Shown: positions 1-6,891 of the stretch, in pieces
Layout of the letters: each line of letters starts with the position of its first letter
Position numbering within the stretch: position 1 is the stretch's first letter
Assembly: GCA_016234065.1 (NCBI GenBank)
Contig: JACQLJ010000007.1
Span: 1 to 9,974 of the forward strand
Source of the DNA: Candidatus Pacearchaeota archaeon
GTDB taxonomy: Archaea > Nanobdellota > Nanobdellia > Pacearchaeales > GW2011-AR1
DNA: 9,974 nt
Reading direction: 5' to 3'
Position numbers and translations under genes: made by a program
Notes under the pieces: model-generated
Database searches by the model: none
Seen by the model: only the letters and a program-made list of their open reading frames with translations
Told to the model about the DNA's origin: nothing

Positions 1-33
1 ATATATAATACAACATAAGTTTAAAAACTTTTA

Positions 34-42
34 TTTATAAAT
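34..42 (+). promoter_or_regulatory. TATA-like promoter of the TFE-rhomboid-SpoIIM operon
   Basis: The motif tttataaat is centred about 30 bases before the TFE start codon and is preceded by an A-rich, BRE-like stretch. Archaeal transcription starts about 25 bases downstream of the TATA centre, which would put the mRNA start within a few bases of the ATG. The transcript would therefore be nearly leaderless. It probably serves all three following plus-strand genes, because the gaps between them are too small for separate promoters. Confidence 0.6.
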
Positions 43-67
43 ATCAAAAGAATTATTTGAATAGAAA

Positions 68-700
68 ATGTTAAAAGATTTATTAAAAGAATTAGTCAGC
101 ACCGTAGCCGGAAAGACTTCCGAAGATATAGTTGGTTTGCTAATGGATAAAAAACATGTAAATGAATTTGTGATTGCAAAAAAGATGGGACTAACGGTAA
201 ATCAGGTTAGAAATATCCTCTATAAGCTGTCTGAAAAAGGTATTGTTTCTTCAATAAGAAAAAAAGACAAAAGAAAAGGTTGGTATATCTACTTTTGGAG
301 AATTGAAGTTATTAAGGGCTTAGAATCATTAAAAGAAATCACTAAACATAAAATCCAGCAAATTTCAGAACAGATAAAAAGCAGGGAGAACAAAATTTAT
401 TATGTATGCGAGAGGTGCAAAATTGAGTTTAACGAAGAAGGTGCTCTCCAACATGATTTTACCTGTTACGAGTGCGGGAATGTTTTCACAATAAAAGACA
501 ACTCAAAACTGATAAAGGAAATGAAAAAAAATCTGGAGAAATACCATAAAGAAATCGCAGAAATTGGGGAAGAAATAAAAAAACAAAGCCCAAAAGCAAA
601 GAAAAAAATAGTTAAAAAAATCAGGGAAAAGAAAAAGAAGGTAAAACCGAAGAAGGCGAAAAAGCAAAAGAAAAAAACAAAGAAAGGTAAAAAAAAGTGA
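68..700 (+). CDS. tfe: Transcription initiation factor E alpha subunit (TFE), with lysine-rich tail
   Basis: Archaeal homologue of the TFIIE alpha subunit, which helps TBP and TFB open the promoter and load RNA polymerase. Residues 1-90 form the extended winged-helix domain (helix-turn-helix around 33-60, ending in a GWYIYFWRI strand). A basic linker helix follows. A zinc ribbon then has the four expected cysteines at C114, C117, C133 and C136. Residues 140-170 look like a charged helix. The last 35 residues (176-210) are extremely basic, with 23 lysines, and lie beyond the usual TFE core of roughly 170-190 residues. The ATG at 68 sits about 30 bases after a TATA element and starts the protein exactly at the winged helix. 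It is the first gene of an apparent operon; the rhomboid gene starts 4 bases after the stop. The identification is firm; the role of the tail is unknown. Confidence 0.93.
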   Translation: MLKDLLKELVSTVAGKTSEDIVGLLMDKKHVNEFVIAKKMGLTVNQVRNILYKLSEKGIVSSIRKKDKRKGWYIYFWRIEVIKGLESLKEITKHKIQQISEQIKSRENKIYYVCERCKIEFNEEGALQHDFTCYECGNVFTIKDNSKLIKEMKKNLEKYHKEIAEIGEEIKKQSPKAKKKIVKKIREKKKKVKPKKAKKQKKKTKKGKKK

Positions 701-704
701 GTAT

Positions 705-1556
705 ATGAAAAATTATAAGGTATCTTTAGAAAAAAAAGAAGGTTGGTTTTCAGGAATAAGCATTACTAACAGATTGATATTTATTAATATATTCTTATAT
801 ATCATATCAATACTGGCAGTTATTTTTTTAGGAGGGGATTTTTTTGTTGACAATCTCGCATTAACTCCATCATTAATTTTGTCAGGAGAAAAACTTTGGA
901 CATTCCTCACTTCGTTTTTCCTGCACGCAAGTTTTTTTCACATTTTTGCAAACATGTTCTCATTATTTTTTGTTGGAAATTTTCTTGAAAGAATAATCGG
1001 ACAAAGAAGATTTTTGGCAATATACTTTGTATCAGCCCTGCTTGGAGGATTGTTTTTTGTTGGTCTCGCTTACCTTGGACAATACATTCCTTATGGCGAG
1101 ATGATCTTTGGAAAGTTAACAGCGTCGGGCGTTGGAGCAAGCGGAGCAATATTTGGAATTATTGGGGTATTGACAGCATTGGTTCCATATTCCAGGATAT
1201 ACCTTATCTTAGGTCCTTTGTTGCTGATTATGGCTCAGACAATTCTTGATACAATTGTTCCTATTTCATTCGCGGCTTTTTTCGGCTTCGTTATAAACAT
1301 ACTTATAATACTAATGATATTTTCTCTTTTTTCATTTAATCCTAAAATTAGAAAATTTGCCGTGCCGGTTGAATTGCGCATGTGGGTGCTTCCAATAATA
1401 GCGATTGTTCCTTTAATTGTAATAAGCTTTTTCTTTGAGTTGCCAATAGCTAACAGCGCGCACATAGGGGGATTGATTGCAGGAGTTATTTATGGGCTTT
1501 ACTTAAGAGAAAAATTTCCGAGAAAAACTAAAATAATAAGTGATTACTTCAGATGA
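705..1556 (+). CDS. Rhomboid-family intramembrane serine protease
   Basis: Polytopic membrane protease that cleaves transmembrane helices within the bilayer using a Ser-His dyad. The nucleophile is S146 in the GASG motif (144-147) and the partner is H253 in AHIGG (252-256). The helix-2 signature is also present: W65, H74, H79 and N83 in the segment WTFLTSFFLHASFFHIFANM, followed by GQRRFL at 99-104. The N-terminal 20 residues are cytosolic and basic. S146 and H253 are 107 residues apart, compared with 53 in E. coli GlpG. The extra part (about 163-212) looks like two additional hydrophobic segments. The gene lies 4 bases after TFE and overlaps the SpoIIM gene by ATGA, so the three are probably co-transcribed. 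Substrates are not predictable from sequence. Confidence 0.93.
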   Translation: MKNYKVSLEKKEGWFSGISITNRLIFINIFLYIISILAVIFLGGDFFVDNLALTPSLILSGEKLWTFLTSFFLHASFFHIFANMFSLFFVGNFLERIIGQRRFLAIYFVSALLGGLFFVGLAYLGQYIPYGEMIFGKLTASGVGASGAIFGIIGVLTALVPYSRIYLILGPLLLIMAQTILDTIVPISFAAFFGFVINILIILMIFSLFSFNPKIRKFAVPVELRMWVLPIIAIVPLIVISFFFELPIANSAHIGGLIAGVIYGLYLREKFPRKTKIISDYFR

Positions 1557-2239
1557 AAAATTCTATAACCAAAAACTACAAAATAAGTTTAAAATTCTTA
1601 AATGACTCAAGATCATACATTTATTTTTGTATGGTCTTATTTTCTGTATTTTTCTTTATTGGTTTAGTATTACCGACTCCTAATTACATTAGTAACCAAA
1701 TATTAGATTTTATTGAAAAGCTCCTTTTAGAAACAGAAGGGATGAATCAATTTGAAATTACAAACTTTATTCTTATCAATAATCTGAGGAGCTCATTTTT
1801 TACAATGGCATTCGGAGTTTTTCTTGGGATATCGCCGATTGTAATGATTATTGTAAACGGGTATCTCCTTGGTTTTGTCTCATCATTAAGTGTTGGCGCT
1901 CTGGGAATAGCAAGTTTATGGAAATTATTTCCTCACGGAATTTTTGAACTGCCGGCAGTATTCATTTCTGCTGGTCTAGGTCTGCAACTAGGTTTTCCGT
2001 TTGTTTACAGATACTTCAGATATTATTTTGAAAAAAAGAATTTTATTGCGTTGCTAGCAGGAATTTTATTTTTATTCCCATCAGTTATAGTTACCTTGCT
2101 GTTTAATAAAAAATTAAGAAAAGAGCAGATGTTTGATTTCGCGCCAAGAGTTAAAAATTCACTGAAGGTTTTTTTCTTCATAGTAATCCCTTTGTTGGTT
2201 GTAGCTGCAATAATTGAAGGCGCTTTAATTTCTTGGTAG
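1553..2239 (+). CDS. SpoIIM-family (stage II sporulation protein M-like) integral membrane protein
   Basis: Archaeal member of the SpoIIM/DUF95 family. In Bacillus the family takes part in membrane and cell-wall remodelling during engulfment; in archaea the role is unknown and has nothing to do with sporulation. The diagnostic motif is PHGIFELPA at residues 127-135, preceded by a glycine-rich helix with NGYLLG at 102-107. Hydrophobic segments lie near residues 22-40, 82-110, 112-125, 132-150, 164-184 and 203-225. The N-terminus is short and basic. The ATG overlaps the rhomboid stop codon (ATGA), indicating translational coupling. The stop lies only 8 bases from the convergent stop of the next gene, so the two transcripts probably overlap at their 3' ends. 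Length (228 residues) is normal for archaeal members. Confidence 0.85.
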   Translation: MKNSITKNYKISLKFLNDSRSYIYFCMVLFSVFFFIGLVLPTPNYISNQILDFIEKLLLETEGMNQFEITNFILINNLRSSFFTMAFGVFLGISPIVMIIVNGYLLGFVSSLSVGALGIASLWKLFPHGIFELPAVFISAGLGLQLGFPFVYRYFRYYFEKKNFIALLAGILFLFPSVIVTLLFNKKLRKEQMFDFAPRVKNSLKVFFFIVIPLLVVAAIIEGALISW

Positions 2240-2247
2240 CTTTTATA

Positions 2248-2739
2248 TTAAGAGGTTGTAACGCCCTTGACAACTTCTCTTAGGTTGTAAATAGCAAATG
2301 CAAAAAATAATAACCCCAGCGTCATAAGAAGATGGTGAACATCCAATCCAAAAGGCACTTCAAATAATTTTAATCTCACAAATATCACTGTATATAACAA
2401 AGCTATTACTTGCGAAAAAATCCCAAAACCCATGAATACATAGGATGTCCTTAATTTTCCTCTAAATGGCTCTAAACTTGCAAGCAAAAATATTAAAACC
2501 ATGAATCCTAACAAAATTCCAAGAGAATCTATTGCAATTAATATAGTTGTTGTTGGGCTAATGGTAGTAGCATGAACATCAGTTGCAAATCCAGTTATAG
2601 CGCCGAATATTTTCCCAAATACAACTTTATATTCAGAATTTGCTTTTTCTTCTTCTGAAAGTTCATGAGCAAAAACAAAAGAAATTGCTAAAACTCCAAA
2701 AAGGAATAAGAATGATAAAAACTTAAATTTTTTATCCAT
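2248..2739 (-). CDS. Putative exported/membrane protein of unknown function (four hydrophobic segments)
   Basis: I do not recognise a family. The 163-residue product starts with two lysines and a hydrophobic stretch (7-24) ending in FAHELS, which could be a signal peptide cleaved near residue 24. Residues 25-60 are polar and charged and would then lie outside. Three further hydrophobic helices follow at about 65-88, 98-120 and 136-151. Histidines H25, H56, H135 and H136 are predicted near membrane boundaries or outside, and the HH pair might bind a metal or cofactor; that is speculation. The ATG lies about 25 bases after a TATA-like stretch, so a leaderless start is likely. The gene converges on the SpoIIM gene with an 8-base gap. 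Confidence 0.7.
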   Translation of the reverse strand: MDKKFKFLSFLFLFGVLAISFVFAHELSEEEKANSEYKVVFGKIFGAITGFATDVHATTISPTTTILIAIDSLGILLGFMVLIFLLASLEPFRGKLRTSYVFMGFGIFSQVIALLYTVIFVRLKLFEVPFGLDVHHLLMTLGLLFFAFAIYNLREVVKGVTTS

Positions 2740-2760
2740 TTTAACTATTGTCCAATATTA

Positions 2761-2770
2761 TAATTATATA
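2761..2770 (-). promoter_or_regulatory. TATA-like element for the 163-residue membrane protein
   Basis: Read on the minus strand the stretch is tatataatta, centred about 25 bases before the ATG at 2739. A second AT-rich candidate (minus-strand tatttaaac, 2783-2791) is further upstream and would give a leader of about 20 bases. Confidence 0.45.
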
Positions 2771-2807
2771 GTAATCTATTTTGTTTAAATAGTTTGCTTT
2801 ATCATAA

Positions 2808-3023
2808 TCACTCTCTCAAATCATTGATTCCAAGAAGAATAAGTGCAACTCCAATCATCATTGCAAGCCAGAAAATTCCTCCCTTTAGAAATTCCCAAGC
2901 CGCGCGAAGAAAGTTAAGATTCTTTCCAAAAAGAGTCCATCCATAAAATGAGGAAGCCCATGCAAAATATACAATACCAATTACTATTAACAATCCAAGA
3001 AGCAACTCTGTCCATTTATCCAT
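2808..3023 (-). CDS. Small two-helix membrane protein, function unknown
   Basis: A 71-residue protein with two clear hydrophobic helices (about residues 6-24 and 48-66). They are joined by a loop with aromatic and basic residues (FYGWTLFGKNLNFLRAAWEF), and the tail is short and charged. Both ends are polar, giving a hairpin in the membrane. It is not recognisable by family. The ATG at 3023 is about 23 bases downstream of a TATA-like element, supporting a genuine leaderless gene. It runs in the same direction as the next small membrane-protein gene, 68 bases away, and is divergent from deoxyhypusine synthase. Confidence 0.65.
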   Translation of the reverse strand: MDKWTELLLGLLIVIGIVYFAWASSFYGWTLFGKNLNFLRAAWEFLKGGIFWLAMMIGVALILLGINDLRE

Positions 3024-3042
3024 GATTTTTTGTGTTTTCTAC

Positions 3043-3050
3043 ATTTAAAA
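3043..3050 (-). promoter_or_regulatory. TATA-like element for the 71-residue membrane protein
   Basis: Minus-strand ttttaaat, centred about 23 bases before the ATG at 3023, predicts a leaderless transcript. It shares the divergent intergenic region with the deoxyhypusine synthase promoter. Confidence 0.45.
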
Positions 3051-3084
3051 GAATTTATATGTTTCAATGTAGATTTTAGTTAAA

Positions 3085-3094
3085 CTTAAAAATT
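3085..3094 (+). promoter_or_regulatory. TATA-like element for deoxyhypusine synthase
   Basis: The stretch cttaaaaatt is centred about 25 bases before the ATG at 3114. This fits the leaderless spacing of the other genes in the window and helps choose that ATG over the upstream in-frame TTG at 3093. A second TATA-like stretch (tttatat, 3053-3059) would give a leader of about 30 bases instead. Confidence 0.45.
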
Positions 3095-3113
3095 GGCCTA
3101 TTTTGGTTTTCTT

Positions 3114-4097
3114 ATGAAAGAAACCGAGAAGATTTCCAGAGAAAGTGTGTTAAAGAAATCAGATGAAATAGACGGAATCTCAATAAAAGGGTATGACTTT
3201 AATAAAGGAGCTGACTACGAAAAAATCCTGGAAAGTTTTATGTCAACTGGTTTTCAAGCAACACACTTCGCGAAAGCAGTTGAAATAATTGAAAAGATGA
3301 TTGAAAACAAAGCAACAATTTTTCTAGGATGCACTTCAAATCTAGTCACTTCAGGGCTAAGAGATATAATAAGATACTTAGTTGAGAAAAAGAAAATTGA
3401 TGTATTCGTGACAACTGCAGGAGGAATTGAAGAAGATATCATAAAGTGCTTAGGTGATTTCAAGCTTGGAGAATTTTCTGCATCAGGAGAATTACTAAGG
3501 AAGAAAGGTGTTAACAGAACAGGGAATATTTTCATCCCAAATTCAAGATACGTAAAATACGAGGAATTCATAAACCCAATTCTTGAAAAAATTTACGAAG
3601 AGCAAAAAGAAACAGGAAAAATCATTTCTGTCTCAGAGTTTGTAAAAATTCTCGGGAAAGAAATAAAAAATGAAGAAAGCATTTTGTATTGGTGCTGGAA
3701 AAATGAAATTCAAGCTTATTGTCCTGCAATCACTGACGGCTCAACAGGAGATATGATTCATTTCTTTATGTATAAATATCCTGATTTTAAAATTGACATA
3801 GCAAAAGACATACATGAATTAAATGAATATACAATAACAAGAAAAAAAACAGGCATGATAATACTTGGCAAAGGCATAATGAAACACCATATCTTAAATG
3901 CAAACTTAATGAGAAACGGAGCTGATTACTCTGTGTATATTAACACCGGAGAGGAATGGGACGGAGCTGATTCAAATGCACGCCCTGATGAAGGTGTTTC
4001 TTGGGGCAAGATAAAAGATAAAGGAGAATCAATAAAAATTTTTGGGGACGCCACAATCTTGTTTCCCTTGCTTGTTGCCAAGACATTTGCAAAATAA
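3114..4097 (+). CDS. dys: Deoxyhypusine synthase
   Basis: Uses NAD and spermidine to transfer an aminobutyl group onto one lysine of translation factor aIF5A, the first step of hypusine formation. The protein is about 327 residues, a normal length. The hallmark C-terminal region is intact: catalytic lysine in the KHHI motif (about residue 257), then RNGADYSVYINT, an EWDGADS segment, ARPDE and SWGKIK, ending in DATILFPLLVAKTFA. The N-terminal half shows the family's GCTSNLVTSGLRD and TTAGGIEED segments. Just before the lysine the sequence is LGKGIMKHHI, where most homologues have LGGGVPKHHI. The frame stays open back to a TTG at 3093 (seven extra residues), but the ATG at 3114 is preferred because a TATA-like element lies 25 bases upstream. 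The gene is monocistronic here. Confidence 0.95.
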   Translation: MKETEKISRESVLKKSDEIDGISIKGYDFNKGADYEKILESFMSTGFQATHFAKAVEIIEKMIENKATIFLGCTSNLVTSGLRDIIRYLVEKKKIDVFVTTAGGIEEDIIKCLGDFKLGEFSASGELLRKKGVNRTGNIFIPNSRYVKYEEFINPILEKIYEEQKETGKIISVSEFVKILGKEIKNEESILYWCWKNEIQAYCPAITDGSTGDMIHFFMYKYPDFKIDIAKDIHELNEYTITRKKTGMIILGKGIMKHHILNANLMRNGADYSVYINTGEEWDGADSNARPDEGVSWGKIKDKGESIKIFGDATILFPLLVAKTFAK

Positions 4098-4174
4098 TTT
4101 GAAACCAAGTTTACAAATTCTTTGAAGTTTTAAAATCTTTTGAGAGAAATAATTTACTGAAAAATGAAGCAACA

Positions 4175-4185
4175 AATTTATAAAC
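4175..4185 (+). promoter_or_regulatory. TATA-like element starting a transcript near 4205
   Basis: The sequence aatttataaac is a strong archaeal TATA match. About 25 bases downstream (near 4205) an ATG begins a 25-codon frame ending at 4283. A transcript from here would run through the 16-bp hairpin at 4278-4318 and into the 38-residue frame at 4366. It marks the otherwise empty stretch after deoxyhypusine synthase as probably transcribed. Confidence 0.45.
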
Positions 4186-4205
4186 AATTATCCCATAAAA
4201 GTTTT

Positions 4206-4283
4206 ATGAGAAAAGAACAGCTTGGTTTGAGAACATATAACAAAGCCATTTGCCTAGTCTTTTCAACAATTAAATTACCTTGA
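4206..4283 (+). CDS. Possible leader peptide (25 residues), weakly supported
   Basis: ATG exactly where a leaderless transcript from the TATA element at 4175-4185 would start. It encodes a basic N-terminus (MRKEQLGLRTYNK) and a short hydrophobic run (AICLVFS), stopping at TGA just inside the left arm of the downstream hairpin. The position relative to the TATA box and the stop codon in the hairpin would fit a leader peptide, but there is no other coding evidence. It may simply be the 5' part of a non-coding RNA. Confidence 0.25.
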   Translation: MRKEQLGLRTYNKAICLVFSTIKLP

Positions 4284-4318
4284 TTTAATTCAGTTTTTGG
4301 CTCTGAATTAAGTTAAGG
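4278..4318 (+). other. 16-bp hairpin (RNA stem-loop) upstream of a small gene
   Basis: Left arm 4278-4293 (ccttgatttaattcag) pairs with right arm 4303-4318 (ctgaattaagttaagg) over 16 positions, two of them G-U, around a 9-base loop. The G-U pairs suggest that it matters as RNA on the plus strand. There is no long U tract directly after it, so it is not a typical terminator. It lies between a TATA-like element and the small gene at 4366 and could be part of a structured leader or a small RNA. Confidence 0.5.
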
Positions 4319-4365
4319 ACGTTTTCTAGCTTAGTTCAGCCCAGGAATTATTTCAAGTAAACAAA

Positions 4366-4482
4366 ATGCCGAAAAAAGACATGGAACACGAACAAGTCAA
4401 AAAAGAGTTAAGCGCTTTGATGGAAATGACTTTAAGGTTAGAAGACGAACTCAACGCGATTACATTAAAAGAAACAGAATAA
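4366..4482 (+). CDS. Small charged protein of 38 residues, function unknown
   Basis: A short frame starting MPKKDMEHEQVKKELSALME and ending in LKETE. It reads like a real small protein: highly charged, heptad-like leucine/methionine spacing consistent with a single amphipathic helix, and codon use like the neighbours. No TATA element lies at the usual 25 bases upstream. It would therefore be read from a transcript starting near 4205, with a long structured leader containing the 16-bp hairpin. It converges on ProRS, whose stop is 42 bases away. I do not recognise the family. The alternative is chance, given the small size. Confidence 0.45.
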   Translation: MPKKDMEHEQVKKELSALMEMTLRLEDELNAITLKETE

Positions 4483-4501
4483 TCCCCCAATAAGCAAAAC
4501 A

Positions 4502-4509
4502 CTTTTTCT
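4502..4509 (+). terminator. T-tract, possible terminator after the small gene
   Basis: The run ctttttct, about 20 bases after the 38-residue frame, is the kind of U-rich tract that terminates archaeal RNA polymerase. There is no hairpin directly before it. Weak, by position and composition only. Confidence 0.25.
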
Positions 4510-4524
4510 AAAGATATTTATGTG

Positions 4525-5964
4525 TCAATAACTTTTTCCCACATATACCCAATAATCTGCTTGTTCTCCAGTTGATATGCATTTCTTGTTCTTTACTGAA
4601 AGTTGATTCAAAGGTATATTGAGTGTTTTTGCACCACCTGTTTTCTCCTTCAATATTTTTTCCGCCTGATGTGAGTTTTTCAATGGAACTAGGACTATCT
4701 TGCCTTCTCTGATACCTTTTATCGCATCTTTTAGATTATCTGCTTCAATCATGTTATCATAAAGCAATTTTTGCGCTTTCTTTAACAAATTTGCTTGCAT
4801 GTCATCCAACTCTTTCTCAATATTTTTGTTTATGTCTTTTATTTTTACAGAAGTTTTCTTTCCTGTGTCTCTTCTTACTAAAACTACTTGTTTTTTTTCT
4901 ATGTCTTTAGGACCTATTTCAACTCTTAAAGGAATTCCTTTCAATTCCCATTCGTGGAATTTCCATCCGGGAGAGACCTCTGTTCTTTCATCCAATATCG
5001 GGTCATATTTAGAAATGCTTTTGTGAATTTCTTTCGCTTTATCCAATATCTTTTCGTCTTTCTCAAACATTAAAGGAGTAATAACTATTTTATTTGGAGC
5101 CATTCTTGGAGGAAGAATCAGCCCATTGTTATCTGAATGAACTGCAAACATTATTCCTAACATCCTAGTTGTTATTGCATATGTGCTTTGGTATGCAAAC
5201 TCCTCTTTTCCGTCTTTATTTAGAAACTTTATTCCATATGCTTTTGCAAAATTCTGCCCGTCGTCATGATAATCAGGACCTTGAATTGCTTTTCCATTTG
5301 GTAAATACAACTCCAAGCTGTAAGTTGATTCTGCGCCTGCAAATTTTTCATGATCTGTTTTTTTACCGAGAATTGAGGGCAATGCCATATGGTTTTTCAA
5401 AAAATCTTGATAAATCTTTGTTATTGCATCTTTGTCTTTTTCCAAATCTTTTTTGTTTGAATAAACATTGTGTCCTTCATTCCATAGAAATTCCCTTGTT
5501 CTTAAGAATGGAACAGGATGCTTGAATTCCCATCTCACGACATTGTTCCACTGATTCAATTTTAATGGAAGGTCTCTCCAACTCCTTATCCATTTGGAAT
5601 ATGACTCATACATTATTGTCTCAGAAGTAGGACGAATTGCAAGCTTCTCACTTAATTTTGTGTTTCCTGCTTGAGTTACCCATGCCACTTCTGGAGTAAA
5701 TCCTTCTACATGTTGCTTCTCTTTTGATAAAACTGATTCAGGAATTAACAAAGGGAAATAAACATTTTTTATTCCTATTTTCTTGAATTCCTTGTCAACT
5801 ACTTTCTGGACATTTTCCCATATTGCATAAGACAATGGTTTGAATACAATGCAACCTGAGACAGAAGAATAATCAGCGAGATCGGACTTCAATATTAATT
5901 GCGTATACCATTCAGAAAAATTCTCATCTTTTTTTGCAGTAATCCCCTCTTCTGATTTAACCAT
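4525..5964 (-). CDS. proS: Prolyl-tRNA synthetase, archaeal/eukaryote type
   Basis: Class II synthetase that charges tRNA-Pro with proline. The 479 residues lack the long editing insertion of bacterial-type enzymes and end in a tyrosine (YVGKSY), both typical of the archaeal/eukaryote type. Class II motif 1 lies near 40-75. The proline-binding RPTSE is at 111-115. Motif 2 is at 144-165 (RWEF...FLRTREFLWNEGH) and motif 3 near 266-290 (TRMLG...GLILPPRMAP). The anticodon-binding domain spans roughly 293-400, followed by the C-terminal domain. The four-cysteine zinc site normally found in that last domain is almost gone: only C462 remains, in CISTGEQA where CIVCGKPA-like sequence is expected. The ATG at 5964 is about 25 bases after a TATA-like element, so the message is probably leaderless. 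Its own promoter separates it from the HtrA gene upstream. Confidence 0.96.
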   Translation of the reverse strand: MVKSEEGITAKKDENFSEWYTQLILKSDLADYSSVSGCIVFKPLSYAIWENVQKVVDKEFKKIGIKNVYFPLLIPESVLSKEKQHVEGFTPEVAWVTQAGNTKLSEKLAIRPTSETIMYESYSKWIRSWRDLPLKLNQWNNVVRWEFKHPVPFLRTREFLWNEGHNVYSNKKDLEKDKDAITKIYQDFLKNHMALPSILGKKTDHEKFAGAESTYSLELYLPNGKAIQGPDYHDDGQNFAKAYGIKFLNKDGKEEFAYQSTYAITTRMLGIMFAVHSDNNGLILPPRMAPNKIVITPLMFEKDEKILDKAKEIHKSISKYDPILDERTEVSPGWKFHEWELKGIPLRVEIGPKDIEKKQVVLVRRDTGKKTSVKIKDINKNIEKELDDMQANLLKKAQKLLYDNMIEADNLKDAIKGIREGKIVLVPLKNSHQAEKILKEKTGGAKTLNIPLNQLSVKNKKCISTGEQADYWVYVGKSY

Positions 5965-5985
5965 TTCTAATTAAAACTAAAACGA

Positions 5986-5993
5986 TATTTAAA
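5986..5993 (-). promoter_or_regulatory. TATA-like element for proS
   Basis: Minus-strand tttaaata, centred 25 bases before the proS ATG at 5964, in the 39-base gap between proS and the HtrA gene. It predicts a leaderless transcript. Confidence 0.5.
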
Positions 5994-6003
5994 ATTATGG
6001 AAT

Positions 6004-6855
6004 CTAAACCAGCGTCTCATTTAATCCTTGCAAAGCAATTGCGTTTACTGCATCTCTCATGTAATTTGACTCCAAGGCAAAGCCAAGATTCTCGCCGCCG
6101 CCAACTTTGAAATTGTTTATTCCTATTACTTTTCCCTTCTTGTTTATCAATGGACCTCCTGAATTTCCTGGATTCAATGCAGCGTCTGTTTGTATGTATG
6201 CTTCCAGTCCATTCTGCCCTTCCCTATGAACAGCAGAAACAATTCCTTCTGAAACAGAGAACTGCAGGCCAAGAGGGTTTCCTATAGCGATAACTTTTTC
6301 TCCGACTTGAACGTTTTCAGAATCATCCAGTTTCAAATAGTCATAACTTCCCTCCATTTTTATTAACGCTATATCCATCACTTCATTATAGTCGTATGAT
6401 TGAACGCCATGATTTTTACCATCAGAAGTTATTACAACTGCCGCCTTTGCATTTTTCATCACATGATAATTCGTCACAACATAACCATTTCCAGTGATTA
6501 TGAATCCTGTTCCTTGTGAAACATCTGTTTTTATTGTTACAACTCCTGTAATAACATCCTCAATTATTCCTGAAAAATCCGCGCTTGCCGATGCCTTCAA
6601 GCTACTTATCTCATTTTTCAAAGAACCAGTTGTCCTATTAAGCGCCTCGTTTGTTTCCGAGATGCTTTCTGTGAGATCATTTATTTTTGATTGAGAGTCC
6701 GCCTGAACCTCTGTTATTTTTTGGTCAAGATTTCTGTAGTTCAACTCTTGTTTTGCGAAAATCAAATACATGAAAACGCTGGATGAAATCATAAAAATGA
6801 CAACTAAAGTTGTGAAACTGCCGATAATCCACTTATGGTGTGTCTGCAAAGCCAT
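6004..6855 (-). CDS. Membrane-anchored HtrA/DegP-like trypsin-fold serine protease without PDZ domain
   Basis: Predicted extracytoplasmic quality-control protease. Residue numbers here follow the 283-residue form starting at the ATG at 6855. A transmembrane anchor spans about 9-33. It is followed by a polar, heptad-rich coiled-coil stalk (about 40-92), then a trypsin-like domain. The catalytic triad is intact: H131 in TNYHV, D161 in DIALI and S232 in GNSGGPL. The GTGFII strand and the AIGNPLGL and NLGFAL segments are also typical of HtrA. No PDZ domain follows; the protein ends soon after the protease fold. An in-frame TTG at 6864 could add three residues, but the ATG lies 25 bases from a TATA-like element and is preferred. 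It follows the Pycsar-like gene by 36 bases and has its own promoter. Confidence 0.92.
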   Translation of the reverse strand: MALQTHHKWIIGSFTTLVVIFMISSSVFMYLIFAKQELNYRNLDQKITEVQADSQSKINDLTESISETNEALNRTTGSLKNEISSLKASASADFSGIIEDVITGVVTIKTDVSQGTGFIITGNGYVVTNYHVMKNAKAAVVITSDGKNHGVQSYDYNEVMDIALIKMEGSYDYLKLDDSENVQVGEKVIAIGNPLGLQFSVSEGIVSAVHREGQNGLEAYIQTDAALNPGNSGGPLINKKGKVIGINNFKVGGGENLGFALESNYMRDAVNAIALQGLNETLV

Positions 6856-6875
6856 CAAAAACAAAAATCAAGTGA

Positions 6876-6885
6876 ATTTATAATT
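6876..6885 (-). promoter_or_regulatory. TATA-like element for the HtrA-like gene
   Basis: Minus-strand attataaatt, centred about 25 bases before the ATG at 6855. It supports the ATG rather than the TTG at 6864, and independent transcription of the protease despite its closeness to the upstream gene. Confidence 0.5.
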
Positions 6886-6891
6886 TTTACG

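Noticed and set aside
17..30. Palindrome aagtttaaaaactt before the TFE promoter as an operator.
   Set aside because: In sequence this AT-rich a short 6-bp inverted repeat is expected by chance, and it overlaps the BRE/TATA region without further support.
4278..4318. Rho-independent style terminator.
   Set aside because: The stem is AT-rich and followed by acgttttc rather than a long U tract, and it lies upstream of a probable small gene.
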